Source: JADJNW01 sp964526645 (GTDB lineage Bacteria; Bacteroidota; Bacteroidia; Chitinophagales; Saprospiraceae). From it: a stretch of DNA of 64,000 nucleotides. The position numbers and the translations under genes were made by a program. A model generated the notes under the pieces. That model searched no databases, was not told the origin of the DNA, and saw only the letters and a list, made by a program, of their open reading frames with translations. Location: NCBI GenBank assembly GCA_964526645.1, contig CAZGJN010000006.1, positions 110,460 to 174,459 on the forward strand, read 5' to 3'. Position 1 is the first letter of the stretch. Each line of letters begins with the position of its first letter. Shown here one piece after another: positions 42,760 to 52,729 of this stretch.

Positions 42760-45441
42760 ATGCAGCGATTTCTACTTTGTACGCTATGGCTCTTGTTTTT
42801 TCAATCAGCACGGGCACAAAAACTCGATCATGTTTTGGGAGAATTATTGGTAAAACCAGTTTCTACCTTGGATATTCGGCAATGGACGGCGCGTTGGCAA
42901 GCTTTTGAAGGCACAAAGACGCAGTTGCAAATAAAAGAAAGCGTATCAGAACCCATGAATATTTGGGTGCTTCGCTTCGATTATACCCAAGTGGACGAAA
43001 ACCGCTTTTTGAAAGCTATCCGGCTCGACCCCGCTGTTGAAATAGCTCAATTTAATCACTTGCTCGAATTGCGTTCTACCATACCCAACGACCCCCAATT
43101 CAATACTCAATGGCAATACATCAATACCGGTCAAACAGGGGGTACGCCGGGTGCCGACCTCGATATGGAACTCGCCTGGGATGTGGCTACCGGCGGATTG
43201 ACCGTAGAAGGAGACACCATCGTTGTTTGCGTCATTGATGATGGAATTGACCTCGCGCACGAGGATTTGGGCTCCAACATTTGGTTGAATTTTGCTGAAA
43301 TACCCGGAAATGGCATAGACGATGATCAAAATGGTTTTGTTGATGATTATAGAGGTTGGAATACAGGCACCAATAATGATAATATTGACAATCGCCGCAG
43401 GCATGGCACTGCCGTCACTTCTATTATCGGTGCTAAAGGCAACAATGGCATCGGGGTAAGTGGTATCAACTGGAACGTGAAAGTGATGTTTGTGCTCGGC
43501 GGCACTGGGGTCGAATCGGAGGTGCTGGAAGCGTATTCCTATCCCCTGGTGATGCGCAAAAAATACAACGCTACGGCAGGGCAGCAAGGTGCTTTTGTGG
43601 TGGCTACCAATTCTTCCTGGGGGATCGAGCGCAAGTTCCCTTCGGATGCGCCACTTTGGTGCGCCATGTACGATTCACTCGGCACGCACGGCATCCTCAA
43701 TGCAGGAGCAACTGCCAATAAAAATATCAATGTAGATCAGGACGGCGATTTGCCGACTTCCTGTACAAGCGACTTTTTGATTTCGGTTACGAATGTTGAT
43801 AAAAACAATGCAAAGGTTAATCTTGCTGGCTTTGGTTTGCAAAGTATTGATCTGGGAGCATTTGGCGGTACTACCGGCGATGGCATTTGGACGGCAGTCG
43901 CCCCGAATACCTATGGCGAATTCAGCGGTACTTCAGCGGCTACGCCTCAGGTAGTAGGTGCGGTGGGATTGTTGTACGCAGCTTCTTGCCCTGGTTTTAT
44001 TGCATTGGCAAAAAATGACCCCGCTTTTGCTGCCTTATTTGCCAAACAATGCCTCCTGGATGGCGTGGTTCCCAGCCCGTCTTTAGCCAATATTACTGCC
44101 ACAGGTGGCAGATTGAATATCAATAATACTCTTCGGCTTTTGTTAGAACGCTGCTCGGATTGCTTCCCGCCTTCCAACCTGAAAGCGAGCAATATTGGGG
44201 ATAAAAGTGCACAAATTACCTGGAATGCAGTGCCAACTACCAATCGGGTGGACTTGCGATGGCGACTCAGAGGGTCTAATGTTTGGATAGAAATTCAAAA
44301 TATCAATAAACCTTATACTTTCAGTAACCTTCAGGCTTGTACGGAATACGAATTACAAATTAAGGGGTATTGCCAAGAAGAGGTGTTTGATTGGAGCGAA
44401 AGTCTTATTTTTAAAACGGATGGCTGCTGCGAACCACCTGCTGATTTCAAAATGCAACTGATTAATGCTAATAATGCCTTTGCTACTTGGTCAAAGGTGT
44501 TGGCAGCACAAAAATATGCTATCCTTATTCGACCGGAAGGCGCGCCTGATTGGGATACCATTGATGTAAATGGTACTGCAACACCTTTTTTTAACCTTTT
44601 AGCTTGTACTAAATACGAATTAAAAATAAACTCAATTTGTAGAGAAGGCGCTTCTGATTTTAGCGAAAGCTTTTTTTTCAGAACCAAAGGTTGTGGTGCC
44701 TGCCAAGACATGACCTATTGCCGCCCAAGCGGTTTGAAAGGCTTTGAAGAATGGGTAAAGCTGGTGAAGTTGAATACATTGGAGAGTGCTTCGGGGTCTA
44801 ATGGTGGCTATGCCGATTTTACGGAATCTTTGACCACGCAGCTCGCGCGGAGCAGTAGCTATGATTTGTCACTTCAGCCGGGTTTTTTGGGGCAAGTATT
44901 CACGGAATACTTCACGGTGTGGATTGATTATGACCAGGATGGCCTTTTTGAAAACCAGGAAAAAATTGTAGATCGCTCGGTTAGCGGCGGTGTTTTGATT
45001 AATGATAGAGTGACAATTCCATCCAATGTACCCCTGGGTAGCACGCGCATGCGGGTAGCTATGCAGTTTTTGACACCCGGCGGGCCTTGTAGCTTCGATA
45101 GCGGCTTTGATGGCGAAGTAGAGGACTATTGTGTGGAAATTGTGATGTCCACCTCAACAGGAACAATTGCGACGGAAAGTCTGAAAATGCGGGTTTTTCC
45201 TAATCCTTTTTCACAAAATATAAGCCTTGAAATGGATATCGAGGAGCGTGCCACGCAAGCAACCCTTCAACTTATCAATACCCTTGGGCAGGTGGTATCG
45301 CAGCTTGATTTAGACCAGCTTTTGCCTGGCAAACAAACGATCACCCTTGATACAAAAGGGCTTGCGCCAGGGTTGTACTTCCTGCGTTATCAGGATCGAA
45401 ACCAGGTTCAGTTGATCGAAAAAGTGGTGAAGAGAGGGTAG
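42760..45441 (+). CDS. Secreted subtilisin-like serine protease with FN3, GEVED and T9SS domains
   Basis: The 893-residue protein has a signal peptide (1-19), a propeptide region (20-105) and an S8 catalytic domain with Asp160 (VIDDGID), His215 (RRRHGTAV), oxyanion Asn284 and Ser392 (FSGTSAATP). Two fibronectin type III domains, each ending in a Cys-rich GCCEPP or GCGACQ boundary, follow. A GEVED domain (FDGEVEDYCVEI) and a T9SS type A sorting domain (VFPNPFSQNISLEM to the end) close the protein. It would be exported through SprA and act on extracellular proteins. Divergent from ruvA. Confidence 0.93.
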   Translation: MQRFLLCTLWLLFFQSARAQKLDHVLGELLVKPVSTLDIRQWTARWQAFEGTKTQLQIKESVSEPMNIWVLRFDYTQVDENRFLKAIRLDPAVEIAQFNHLLELRSTIPNDPQFNTQWQYINTGQTGGTPGADLDMELAWDVATGGLTVEGDTIVVCVIDDGIDLAHEDLGSNIWLNFAEIPGNGIDDDQNGFVDDYRGWNTGTNNDNIDNRRRHGTAVTSIIGAKGNNGIGVSGINWNVKVMFVLGGTGVESEVLEAYSYPLVMRKKYNATAGQQGAFVVATNSSWGIERKFPSDAPLWCAMYDSLGTHGILNAGATANKNINVDQDGDLPTSCTSDFLISVTNVDKNNAKVNLAGFGLQSIDLGAFGGTTGDGIWTAVAPNTYGEFSGTSAATPQVVGAVGLLYAASCPGFIALAKNDPAFAALFAKQCLLDGVVPSPSLANITATGGRLNINNTLRLLLERCSDCFPPSNLKASNIGDKSAQITWNAVPTTNRVDLRWRLRGSNVWIEIQNINKPYTFSNLQACTEYELQIKGYCQEEVFDWSESLIFKTDGCCEPPADFKMQLINANNAFATWSKVLAAQKYAILIRPEGAPDWDTIDVNGTATPFFNLLACTKYELKINSICREGASDFSESFFFRTKGCGACQDMTYCRPSGLKGFEEWVKLVKLNTLESASGSNGGYADFTESLTTQLARSSSYDLSLQPGFLGQVFTEYFTVWIDYDQDGLFENQEKIVDRSVSGGVLINDRVTIPSNVPLGSTRMRVAMQFLTPGGPCSFDSGFDGEVEDYCVEIVMSTSTGTIATESLKMRVFPNPFSQNISLEMDIEERATQATLQLINTLGQVVSQLDLDQLLPGKQTITLDTKGLAPGLYFLRYQDRNQVQLIEKVVKRG

Positions 45442-45493
45442 TAGCGCTTTGTACGGGCATTGGTTTCTTGGCTACGGCATTGCTTCAGCCACA

Positions 45494-46774
45494 TCAGCCT
45501 TTCCATTCCACCTCCACCATTTCAGGGCTGGAGTGGAACATTTTTGTTACTTTCACCTCATAATTACCCACTGCTACCACATGCCCTTCGGATGGCATCG
45601 TCTCTGAGACATTGAGCAGCAAGCCCGACAAGGTGAGGTAATCGCCATCTACCGGAAATGCTTCCGGCAGGTGCTCGTTAATTTCATCAATAGGGTTTTG
45701 AGCCAGGATTCGATAGGTTTTATCGCCTATTTTTTCAACAATGGGCAATTCACTGTCGTATTCATCTTGAATCTCGCCCACCAATTCCTCTATGATGTCT
45801 TCCAGGGTAACAATGCCCACTGTACCGCCAAATTCATTAACGACCACAGCAAACTGGACACGCTCCCTCTGGAATTGGCGCAGCAGATTCATTACTTTGC
45901 GATTGGTATTGACAAAAATGACCGGTCGAATTAACTCATCCAGCGTTTTGCGGCCATTTTCCAGCCGCTGCGTCAGCAAGTCTTTGGTCATCACAATACC
46001 GAGAATATTGTCAATCGAATCTTTAAAAATCGGGTATCGGGAATATCCCTCCTGAATAGCCATTTGGGTAGCTTCTTCCAGGGAAGTTTCCGCATCAAAA
46101 GCGACAATCTGGGTGCGCGGGCGCAGAATGTGTTTCACCAGGCGGTCGTCAAAATCAAAAACATTTTGAATAAGCTCTCGCTCCGAGGATTGAATCGCAC
46201 CGCCTTCGGCACTTTCGGCAATAATGAGTTTGAGCTCTTCTTCTGAGTGCACTTCTGAATGTGGAACAGGCTGGATGCCAATAATTTTTAGGATAAAATT
46301 GGCAAATCCATTCAGTATCCAGATGAAAGGGCGAAAAATGAAATAAAAAAACTGCATGGGCAAGGCTACCCACAGGGTAGTGGGCGTAGGAAAGCGAATG
46401 GCAAGGGATTTAGGTGCCAATTCCCCAAAAACGATGTGTAGTACCGTGATCAGGGCAAAGGCAAGGGGCAGTGCAATTTGATGCGCCAGGTCTTCGCTCA
46501 TTTCAAAGCCCAGGGCGTGAATGATGGTTATGATAATTCTAGAAACGACCCCCTCTCCAATCCAGCCTAAGCCCAAGCTTGCCAGGGTGATCCCCAGTTG
46601 AGTGGCAGCGAGATAAGCATCCAGGCGCTCCACGATATTTTGAGCAATCTGAGCGCTAAAGCCTGATTTTAGTTGAATTTGCGAAGAGCGCACTTTTACA
46701 ATAGCAAACTCTGCCGCTACGAAAAAGCCATTCAAAAGCACTAAGAAAATAGTGAGGAATATGTCGAATAACAT
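45494..46774 (-). CDS. CorC/HlyC-family transporter-like protein (CNNM domain, CBS pair)
   Basis: The 426-residue inner-membrane protein has a DUF21/CNNM region with about four helices (1-190), two CBS domains (about 200-325) and a C-terminal CorC_HlyC domain (340-420). Proteins of this type are linked to Mg2+ or Co2+ export, and the older name hemolysin is misleading. No neighbours hint at a specific ion. Confidence 0.9.
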   Translation of the reverse strand: MLFDIFLTIFLVLLNGFFVAAEFAIVKVRSSQIQLKSGFSAQIAQNIVERLDAYLAATQLGITLASLGLGWIGEGVVSRIIITIIHALGFEMSEDLAHQIALPLAFALITVLHIVFGELAPKSLAIRFPTPTTLWVALPMQFFYFIFRPFIWILNGFANFILKIIGIQPVPHSEVHSEEELKLIIAESAEGGAIQSSERELIQNVFDFDDRLVKHILRPRTQIVAFDAETSLEEATQMAIQEGYSRYPIFKDSIDNILGIVMTKDLLTQRLENGRKTLDELIRPVIFVNTNRKVMNLLRQFQRERVQFAVVVNEFGGTVGIVTLEDIIEELVGEIQDEYDSELPIVEKIGDKTYRILAQNPIDEINEHLPEAFPVDGDYLTLSGLLLNVSETMPSEGHVVAVGNYEVKVTKMFHSSPEMVEVEWKG

Positions 46775-46795
46775 TGTGATGATCTGCCTTTTGTT

Positions 46796-46813
46796 GTCAA
46801 ACGATCATTTGAC
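46796..46813. promoter_or_regulatory. Inverted repeat upstream of the CorC-like gene
   Basis: GTCAAA and TTTGAC are perfect 6-base arms around CGATCA, 22 bases upstream of the ATG at 46774 on the minus strand. It could be an operator near the promoter. Short enough that chance cannot be excluded. Confidence 0.3.
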
Positions 46814-46867
46814 GTTTTGCAAATAAACAAGATTTTTAGGAGATTTTCAGATATTTTGGATGAATGA

Positions 46868-47473
46868 CTATTCCTGCTTATTTTCCAAACCCCCCATCAG
46901 TAGCGTTGCAATTTGTTCAAAAAGTGCTTCACTATTGATATTGCGTTCGGGTTTGTACCAATCATAAAGCCAGCGGATGGAGGAAAAAACAGTGTACAAA
47001 ACCGTGGAAGCGTTCAGCTTTTTGAAAGCGCCGGTGGCAATGCCTGCTTCGATGATGGCCTTGAAACGATGCTCATAGTCTTTGCGTAGGATCATAAATT
47101 CAGATAAATAAGGCTCTTTTAGATGCCGCCATTCGTCATTAAAAGCAGTGACAGAAGTGATATCTTCCGTAGCAATATTGATGTGCAAACGAATTAAAGC
47201 GCGTACCTTTTCTGCCGGTGTAGCTGATAATTGCTCGATTTGCCGCATGCCTGCCTCAAAACGACGGGCATTTGAAAAACAAATATCGCGCAAGATTTCT
47301 TCTTTCGACTGAATGTGGTTGTACAAACTGGATGCCTTCAGGCGAACTTCCTTTGCCAGATCGCGCATAGAGGCGGCGGTGTATCCCTTGTCTCGAAAAA
47401 GCCGCGCTGCTGCTTCCAAAATTTCCTGTTTTTTGGTTTTAATAACTTCTTCTTGTGAATGCGGGATAGTCAT
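46868..47473 (-). CDS. TetR/AcrR-family transcriptional regulator
   Basis: A 201-residue repressor with the N-terminal helix-turn-helix (ILEAAARLFRDKGYTAASMRDLAKEVRLKASSLYNHIQSKEEIL) and a ligand-binding C-terminal half with FNDEWRHLKEPYLSEF. This C-terminal pattern resembles regulators of acyl-CoA metabolism (PaaR/FadR/KstR2 type). ATG 47473 places the HTH correctly; the longer frame adds an unlikely leader. It follows the metallo-beta-lactamase gene by 43 bases in one operon. Confidence 0.9.
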   Translation of the reverse strand: MTIPHSQEEVIKTKKQEILEAAARLFRDKGYTAASMRDLAKEVRLKASSLYNHIQSKEEILRDICFSNARRFEAGMRQIEQLSATPAEKVRALIRLHINIATEDITSVTAFNDEWRHLKEPYLSEFMILRKDYEHRFKAIIEAGIATGAFKKLNASTVLYTVFSSIRWLYDWYKPERNINSEALFEQIATLLMGGLENKQE

Positions 47474-47516
47474 TATACCCAATTTGAAGTATGCAAATAT
47501 GCTCGATTTCGATTCC

Positions 47517-48428
47517 TTATTTTTTATCCACCAACTCCTCCCAAACTGCGGAGAGGCTGCGTTCAATTCCCTGCCCTTTCCATTCGGGTGCGCCAGGTAT
47601 AAATTCCAGCTTGGCAGCCATAAATTGCTCTTTTGTTTTGCCAGCTTTGATTTCCTTTTTGGCATATTTAAGCAACATTTTCAGATAATTCTGCATTGCT
47701 TTCAAATCCGCGCTTGTGCCCGTCACAGGCGAACCCTCTGCAGCATGCCCAAAGACATAGATGGTATCTTTGTCAAAAGTTTTTTGCGCCTTGCCCAATG
47801 CTTTTATCCAATTTTGAATAGAAGCCCCCGAACTCTTGTCAATAAAAGGAAAACGCCGGTTGAACATCAAATCCCCACAATGTACTACATTTGCATTTTC
47901 AAAATGAACAAAGGAATCGCCGTTGGTATGCCCTGGCCCGAAATATCGGAGCGTGACGGTTTCACTGCCTACTTTTTGGGACCAGTCCGTATCGTAAACC
48001 GTATCGGGGTAGAGCTGTGTGTCCTCCCGATTATTGGCTTTTGCTACGCGTTCCTGGTTGGATTTGGAGTTTTGGTGCGCCACCACTTTTTCTACAATGC
48101 CTTTGAAAGCAATATTTCCACCAGAATGGTCGCCATGATGATGTGTATTGATGAGTAGGTCAATTTTGCGGTCGCTCTGCTTTCTAATTTCTTCAATCAG
48201 GTGTGGTGCCGTATCTGGAAATTGTGTATCCACGACCACAATTCCTTCTTTTTCAATCAGCCAGGCAATTGTACCGCCGCGTTTGGTGAATATGCCTACG
48301 TTGTTGCGCAAGGTGGTCATTTCACCCGCGGGAGCCAGTAATTTTTTTAAAAATACTTGCATTGGCAAAATGCTTGCACCCATTGCGAAGCTTGAAGTTT
48401 GGAGGAATTGACGGCGATTGAGTTGCAT
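47517..48428 (-). CDS. Metallo-beta-lactamase-fold hydrolase with Tat-like signal
   Basis: A 303-residue periplasmic or secreted hydrolase with an RRQFLQTSSFAMGAS twin-arginine-like signal (start MQLNRRQFL at 48428) and the zinc motif NTHHHGDHSGGN. Further ligands sit in GHTNGDS and VHCGDLMFNRRFPF. The family includes lactonases, quinone-modifying enzymes and beta-lactamases; the substrate here is not clear. It is first in an operon with a TetR regulator. Confidence 0.88.
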   Translation of the reverse strand: MQLNRRQFLQTSSFAMGASILPMQVFLKKLLAPAGEMTTLRNNVGIFTKRGGTIAWLIEKEGIVVVDTQFPDTAPHLIEEIRKQSDRKIDLLINTHHHGDHSGGNIAFKGIVEKVVAHQNSKSNQERVAKANNREDTQLYPDTVYDTDWSQKVGSETVTLRYFGPGHTNGDSFVHFENANVVHCGDLMFNRRFPFIDKSSGASIQNWIKALGKAQKTFDKDTIYVFGHAAEGSPVTGTSADLKAMQNYLKMLLKYAKKEIKAGKTKEQFMAAKLEFIPGAPEWKGQGIERSLSAVWEELVDKK

Positions 48429-48461
48429 GCGAATTTGGATTTTTAGACAGGAAAGGTACGA

Positions 48462-48469
48462 CAAAAATA
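48462..48469 (-). promoter_or_regulatory. Promoter (-7) of the MBL-TetR operon
   Basis: On the minus strand it reads TATTTTTG, an exact TAnnTTTG match, 33 bases upstream of the MBL start. No TTTG at -33. Confidence 0.4.
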
Positions 48470-48514
48470 GAAATTACCTAAGTGGAAAGCAGGACTTTGC
48501 TCTCTGGATGTGTT

Positions 48515-48544
48515 TTTGGCAAAAGCAAGGCCTATATAAATTTG
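48515..48544 (+). promoter_or_regulatory. Promoter of the sugar transporter gene
   Basis: TTTG (48515-48518), an 18-base spacer and TAAATTTG (48537-48544) match both promoter elements. Transcription would start near 48551, about 57 bases before the ATG at 48608. Confidence 0.6.
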
Positions 48545-48607
48545 TTTTTCCCAAACCCAGATTTTTTCAAAAAAAAGCTATCTTTCCCAACTAAAGCTAC
48601 CGATGCT

Positions 48608-49960
48608 ATGCCTAGGACGAATCGCTTTTCTTTTATCATCCTCACAGTCTTGTTTTTTTTGTGGGGTTTGCTCACTTCGCTCAATGATATTCTGGTACCG
48701 CATCTGAAAGCAGCCTTTGAGCTGCGCTATTGGCAGGCGCAGTTGGTACAATCTTTCTTTTTTGGTGCCTATTTTTTGATGAGCATCCCTTCGGGCATTA
48801 TCATTCGCAGGGTAGGGTATAAAAAAGGCATAGTTATCGGGCTGGCACTGATGGGGCTGGGTTGTTTTTTGTTTTATCCAGCTTCGATTGTAAAGATGTA
48901 CAGCGTATTTCTGATGGCTTTATTTGTGTTGGCATCGGGTATTACCATTTTGCAAGTGGCAGCCAATCCATATGTAGCAGTGCTTGGCCCAGAAACAACC
49001 GCTGCAAGCCGCCTGAATCTGTCGCAGGGATTTAATTCTTTGGGGCATACCATTGCACCGCTGTTTGGTGCCTGGCTTATTTTGGAAAATACCGCTGTGG
49101 TCAATGTAGAGCGAGTGCAGCTTCCTTATATTTTTTTGGCTTTGACGCTGGTGGGTATTGCCTTGGTCTTCCATTTTTTAAAACTACCTGAGATTCAATA
49201 TGAAAACCCCCGAACAGAAGGGTTTAAGATATTGCATTATCCGCACTTAGTGCTGGGGGCAATCGCTATCTTTTGCTACGTCGGTGCGGAGATTTCGGTG
49301 GGTAGTTTTTTGGTCAATTATTTTACCAGCGATGCAAGTATTGGCTTTAACAATACAACAGCAGGGAATCATGTTGCCTTTTATTGGGGTGGTGCCATGA
49401 TCGGGCGATTCGTCGGCTCGGTAGCGTTGGATGAAAATATTCCTGAAAACAGAAAGACACTGCTGATGGCCGCCTTCCCGCTATTGGCTATTGGCATTGT
49501 ATTTGCCATTGTATATGTCAATGACCTCGGCTTCTCTCTGGCACAAGGATTTAGTGTCATGCTGATTTTGAACTATTTTGCATTTCGAGCCACTCGGAAA
49601 ACGCCGCCGGCTTTGTTGGCGGTCTTTGCTATGTGTTGTATGGCATTATTAGTAGTCACTATGGCTACAGGCGGGAGGCTGGCACTTTGGTCGGTATTGG
49701 GCATTGGCTTGTTTAATTCTATTATGTGGTCAAATATTTTCACACTAGCAATAGCCAAACTGAAACAATACACAAGCTATGGGTCATCGCTGCTGGTGAT
49801 GATGATCGCTGGTGGCGCTGTTATTCCCTTTTTGCAAGGCTTAGTAGCCGATGCCAACGGTGTGAAATATTCTTACATGGTGCCTTTGGTCGCTTATGGA
49901 TATTTAGTGTTCTACGGATGGAAGGGGTATCAGCCAAGATTGGAGGATGCAAAGCCTTGA
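48608..49960 (+). CDS. Sugar:H+ symporter of the FucP/GluP MFS family
   Basis: The 450-residue protein has about 12 transmembrane helices and FucP-family motifs (FFLWGLLTSLNDILVPHLK, QVAANPYVAVLGP, SRLNLSQGFNSLG, MWSNIFTLAIAKL). Relatives carry fucose, glucose, galactose or N-acetylglucosamine; the exact sugar is not predictable by eye. ATG 48608 is chosen because the upstream part of the long frame lies before the promoter start. Confidence 0.9.
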   Translation: MPRTNRFSFIILTVLFFLWGLLTSLNDILVPHLKAAFELRYWQAQLVQSFFFGAYFLMSIPSGIIIRRVGYKKGIVIGLALMGLGCFLFYPASIVKMYSVFLMALFVLASGITILQVAANPYVAVLGPETTAASRLNLSQGFNSLGHTIAPLFGAWLILENTAVVNVERVQLPYIFLALTLVGIALVFHFLKLPEIQYENPRTEGFKILHYPHLVLGAIAIFCYVGAEISVGSFLVNYFTSDASIGFNNTTAGNHVAFYWGGAMIGRFVGSVALDENIPENRKTLLMAAFPLLAIGIVFAIVYVNDLGFSLAQGFSVMLILNYFAFRATRKTPPALLAVFAMCCMALLVVTMATGGRLALWSVLGIGLFNSIMWSNIFTLAIAKLKQYTSYGSSLLVMMIAGGAVIPFLQGLVADANGVKYSYMVPLVAYGYLVFYGWKGYQPRLEDAKP

Positions 49961-50005
49961 AAACAAATTTTTTATCAATTAAAATTGAGTTAAATTTCTG
50001 AGGCT

Positions 50006-50107
50006 ATGGAAAACTTTTGGGCAAAATTATCAGTAGAAGCCAATGAAAAAAAGCCTTTACACTTTTTTATAAGCGACAGTGTTCAAGGTATGATCAAGCT
50101 TTTTTGA
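50006..50107 (+). CDS. Possible small protein or gene remnant
   Basis: A 33-codon frame beginning MENFWAKLSVEANEKKPLHF in the gap before the TPR gene. Codons look natural but there is no promoter or recognised family. Could be a remnant or chance. Confidence 0.2.
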   Translation: MENFWAKLSVEANEKKPLHFFISDSVQGMIKLF

Positions 50108-50187
50108 AATGATTCTATCCTTGCTATTGATTATCAAAACAAAAAGCGCGAAATTAGCAGTTAATTTGGTTACAAATTTATGGTACC

Positions 50188-51897
50188 ATGACACATGCCA
50201 GGACCTTCTTGTTGGGGATAGGGGTGGTATTTTTCACGATGCACTATGGCTACACACAGCAAATCAGTGAAAAAGAAATCAGCCTACAGGAAAAATTGAT
50301 TGATGCAAGCCGGGAGCGTATCCTGGGTAATTATGAAAAAGCAATTGCAATTTATCAGGACATTCTGAAAGAGGATGAACGGACTCCCGTTGCTGCCTAT
50401 GAATTAGCGCGACTGTTTGATACCCAGGGGGATAACGAACAGTCCTTGCGCTATATCAAAATAGCCATTGCACAGGAAGCTTCCAATATTTGGTACAAAC
50501 GCTTTCTGGCGGATGTGTACCAGAAAATGGGCAAAAACCTCGAAGCAGCTTCCCTTTATGAGGAATTGGTCAAACAAGAACCCAAAAATGAGTATTATTA
50601 CTACCGATGGGCTTATTTTCTGGTGCGCGCCAACGATATTCCCAAGGCACTCAAAGTATATGACGAACTGGAGCGCAAAATTGGTGTCAATGAAGAATTG
50701 AGCCGCCGGAAGCACTCCCTTTACGCCGGGATGGGCAATAATAAAAAAGCAGCAGAAGAATTAGAACGCCTCATCGCCACTTATCCCTCCAATATTGATT
50801 ATCGGCACATGCTCGCCAGTTTTCTGGAACAATTGGGCGAAAGCCAATTGGCTAAAAACGTTTACAAAAAAATACTCGAAGTGGCACCCGCTGATGCCAA
50901 AGCGCGCATGGCACTCGCTGGCACACCCAAGGGCGAAAGCGATGTGTTGCAATATTTGCAATCCCTTCAGCCCATTTTTGAAAATACAGGTATCAATATT
51001 GATCTCAAAATAGGAAAGTTGCTGCCTTTTATTACAAAAGTAGCGGATACTGGCGATAAGGAACTGGCTACTGCTGTCTTGGCGTTGACGCAAATACTGG
51101 AAAAAATACATCCGCAAGAAGCCAAGGGCTTTGCTGCTTCTGGCGATCTGTTGTATTACTCTGGCAATGCCAAGGCGGCATTACTCAAATACCAGAAAGC
51201 ACTCGAAAAAGACGATTCTGTTTTTCTGGTTTGGGAGCAAGTCATGCGGATTTTAGGCGAACTGAAAGATTATGCCTCTTTGCGCAAAATCACAGAGGAG
51301 GCAATGGATTTATTTCCCAATAAAGCAATCGTATTCTACCTCAATGGCGTGGCGTATGACGAACTCAATCAAAAAGAACAAGCACTCGAACCACTGGAGC
51401 AAGCGGCTATCATGGCGGGTCGGGATGGAAAATTATTATTCGACATTCAGCTTCGAAGGGGTTGCATTTACAGTGCTTTGAAAAAAAATACAGAATCGAG
51501 TGAGGCATTTGAAGAAGCGCTTAAGTTGAATGCTAAATCGGCAGAAGCCCTTAATAAATACAGCTATGCGCTAGCTTTGAGTGGCGAAAATTTGGATAAA
51601 GCTAGTATAATGGCGCGACAAGCAAACGAACTATCCCCCAATCGCGCCGATTTCCAAGCTACCTATGGCTGGGTTTATTATAAAATGAAAGCATACGAAG
51701 ATGCCAAAAACTGGTTGAGCAAAGCACTGAATAATGGCGGAGAGCAGAAGCCCGATATTTTGGAACACTACGGAGATGTATTATTTCAATTAAATGATGC
51801 CGATGGCGCCTTGCAATACTGGATCAAAGCGCAGGAAAAAGGCAGCGTTTCGGAGTTGTTGGATAAAAAAATAGCAGACAGAAGACTGTACGAATAG
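50188..51897 (+). CDS. TPR-repeat protein
   Basis: The 569-residue protein has a signal-like N-terminus (1-23) and about 12 tetratricopeptide repeats over its length, ending near YEDAKNWLSKALNNGG. It would act in the envelope as a scaffold. It heads a five-gene operon with a DUF4292 lipoprotein and an EnvC-like protein; this TPR-DUF4292-M23 trio is a conserved Bacteroidota arrangement, which suggests a cell-wall or division role. Confidence 0.88.
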   Translation: MTHARTFLLGIGVVFFTMHYGYTQQISEKEISLQEKLIDASRERILGNYEKAIAIYQDILKEDERTPVAAYELARLFDTQGDNEQSLRYIKIAIAQEASNIWYKRFLADVYQKMGKNLEAASLYEELVKQEPKNEYYYYRWAYFLVRANDIPKALKVYDELERKIGVNEELSRRKHSLYAGMGNNKKAAEELERLIATYPSNIDYRHMLASFLEQLGESQLAKNVYKKILEVAPADAKARMALAGTPKGESDVLQYLQSLQPIFENTGINIDLKIGKLLPFITKVADTGDKELATAVLALTQILEKIHPQEAKGFAASGDLLYYSGNAKAALLKYQKALEKDDSVFLVWEQVMRILGELKDYASLRKITEEAMDLFPNKAIVFYLNGVAYDELNQKEQALEPLEQAAIMAGRDGKLLFDIQLRRGCIYSALKKNTESSEAFEEALKLNAKSAEALNKYSYALALSGENLDKASIMARQANELSPNRADFQATYGWVYYKMKAYEDAKNWLSKALNNGGEQKPDILEHYGDVLFQLNDADGALQYWIKAQEKGSVSELLDKKIADRRLYE

Positions 51898-51946
51898 TAT
51901 TTTGGTCAAACACAAATCATAAAGCTTTACAAGAATCACTCGACGG

Positions 51947-52729
51947 ATGCAACAAAATAAAAATCGCTTGGTATTATTGGGATTGGCTATAATCCTCCTC
52001 TCAAGTTGTGGCACTTCCAAAAAGCTTGGCAACGCCGAAACCGACCGCAATAGCTCTGATTATCTGTTGAAAAATCTGATTGCCAACCAGGTCAATGCCG
52101 ATTGGTTCAGTGCCAGGGCTAAAGTTGATTTTCAGGATGACTACACTGCCATGGGGGCCTCCGCTACCATCCGCATGAAAAAGGATAGCGCCGTGTGGCT
52201 GTCTGTCAAAAAACTGGGCTTCGAAGTGGGGCGCGCACTCATTACGAAGGATTCGGTTTATATCATTGATCGCCTGAACAATACCTACGACATCAGGGAC
52301 TTGCACTACCTCGAAAAAACCTACAACATTCCTGCCAGCCTCGATATCGTACAGGCCATTCTGTTGGGCAATCCAGTCTTTTTTTCTACAAAAGATTTTC
52401 AATCCAAACAAGAAGAACTGGCTTATCATCTTTTTAGCAAAGACGAAAAAATGGAGAGCCATTACTGGTTGGGCAAAAAAAACATGGAACTCCACAAAAT
52501 GAGTTTCGACGATGTAAGGCAAAACCGAAAAATACATTTGAAATTAGAAGATTATCAGCAATTACAACAAAATCAGAAATTTTCGTATTTTCGTATTCTG
52601 GAGATGAATAGCCAGGAAACCGGCAACATCAAGGTAGAAATCAAATTTTCCCAGTTAGAGCTCAATAGCCCGAAAGACATAAGCTTTGAAATACCCAAAC
52701 GATACGCCCGTGCGGCATACAATGATTAG
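51947..52729 (+). CDS. DUF4292 lipoprotein
   Basis: A 260-residue lipoprotein with lipobox LSSC (Cys21) and the DUF4292 core (FSARAKVDFQDDYTAMGASATIRMKKDSAVWLS), a LolB/LolA-like fold by inference. It overlaps the next gene by 8 bases. Function unknown; the partners point to the outer envelope. Confidence 0.85.
   Translation: MQQNKNRLVLLGLAIILLSSCGTSKKLGNAETDRNSSDYLLKNLIANQVNADWFSARAKVDFQDDYTAMGASATIRMKKDSAVWLSVKKLGFEVGRALITKDSVYIIDRLNNTYDIRDLHYLEKTYNIPASLDIVQAILLGNPVFFSTKDFQSKQEELAYHLFSKDEKMESHYWLGKKNMELHKMSFDDVRQNRKIHLKLEDYQQLQQNQKFSYFRILEMNSQETGNIKVEIKFSQLELNSPKDISFEIPKRYARAAYND

Noticed and set aside
45494..46774. A hemolysin as suggested by the HlyC name of the family
   Set aside because: The CNNM, CBS and CorC domains point to ion transport; no toxin features are present.
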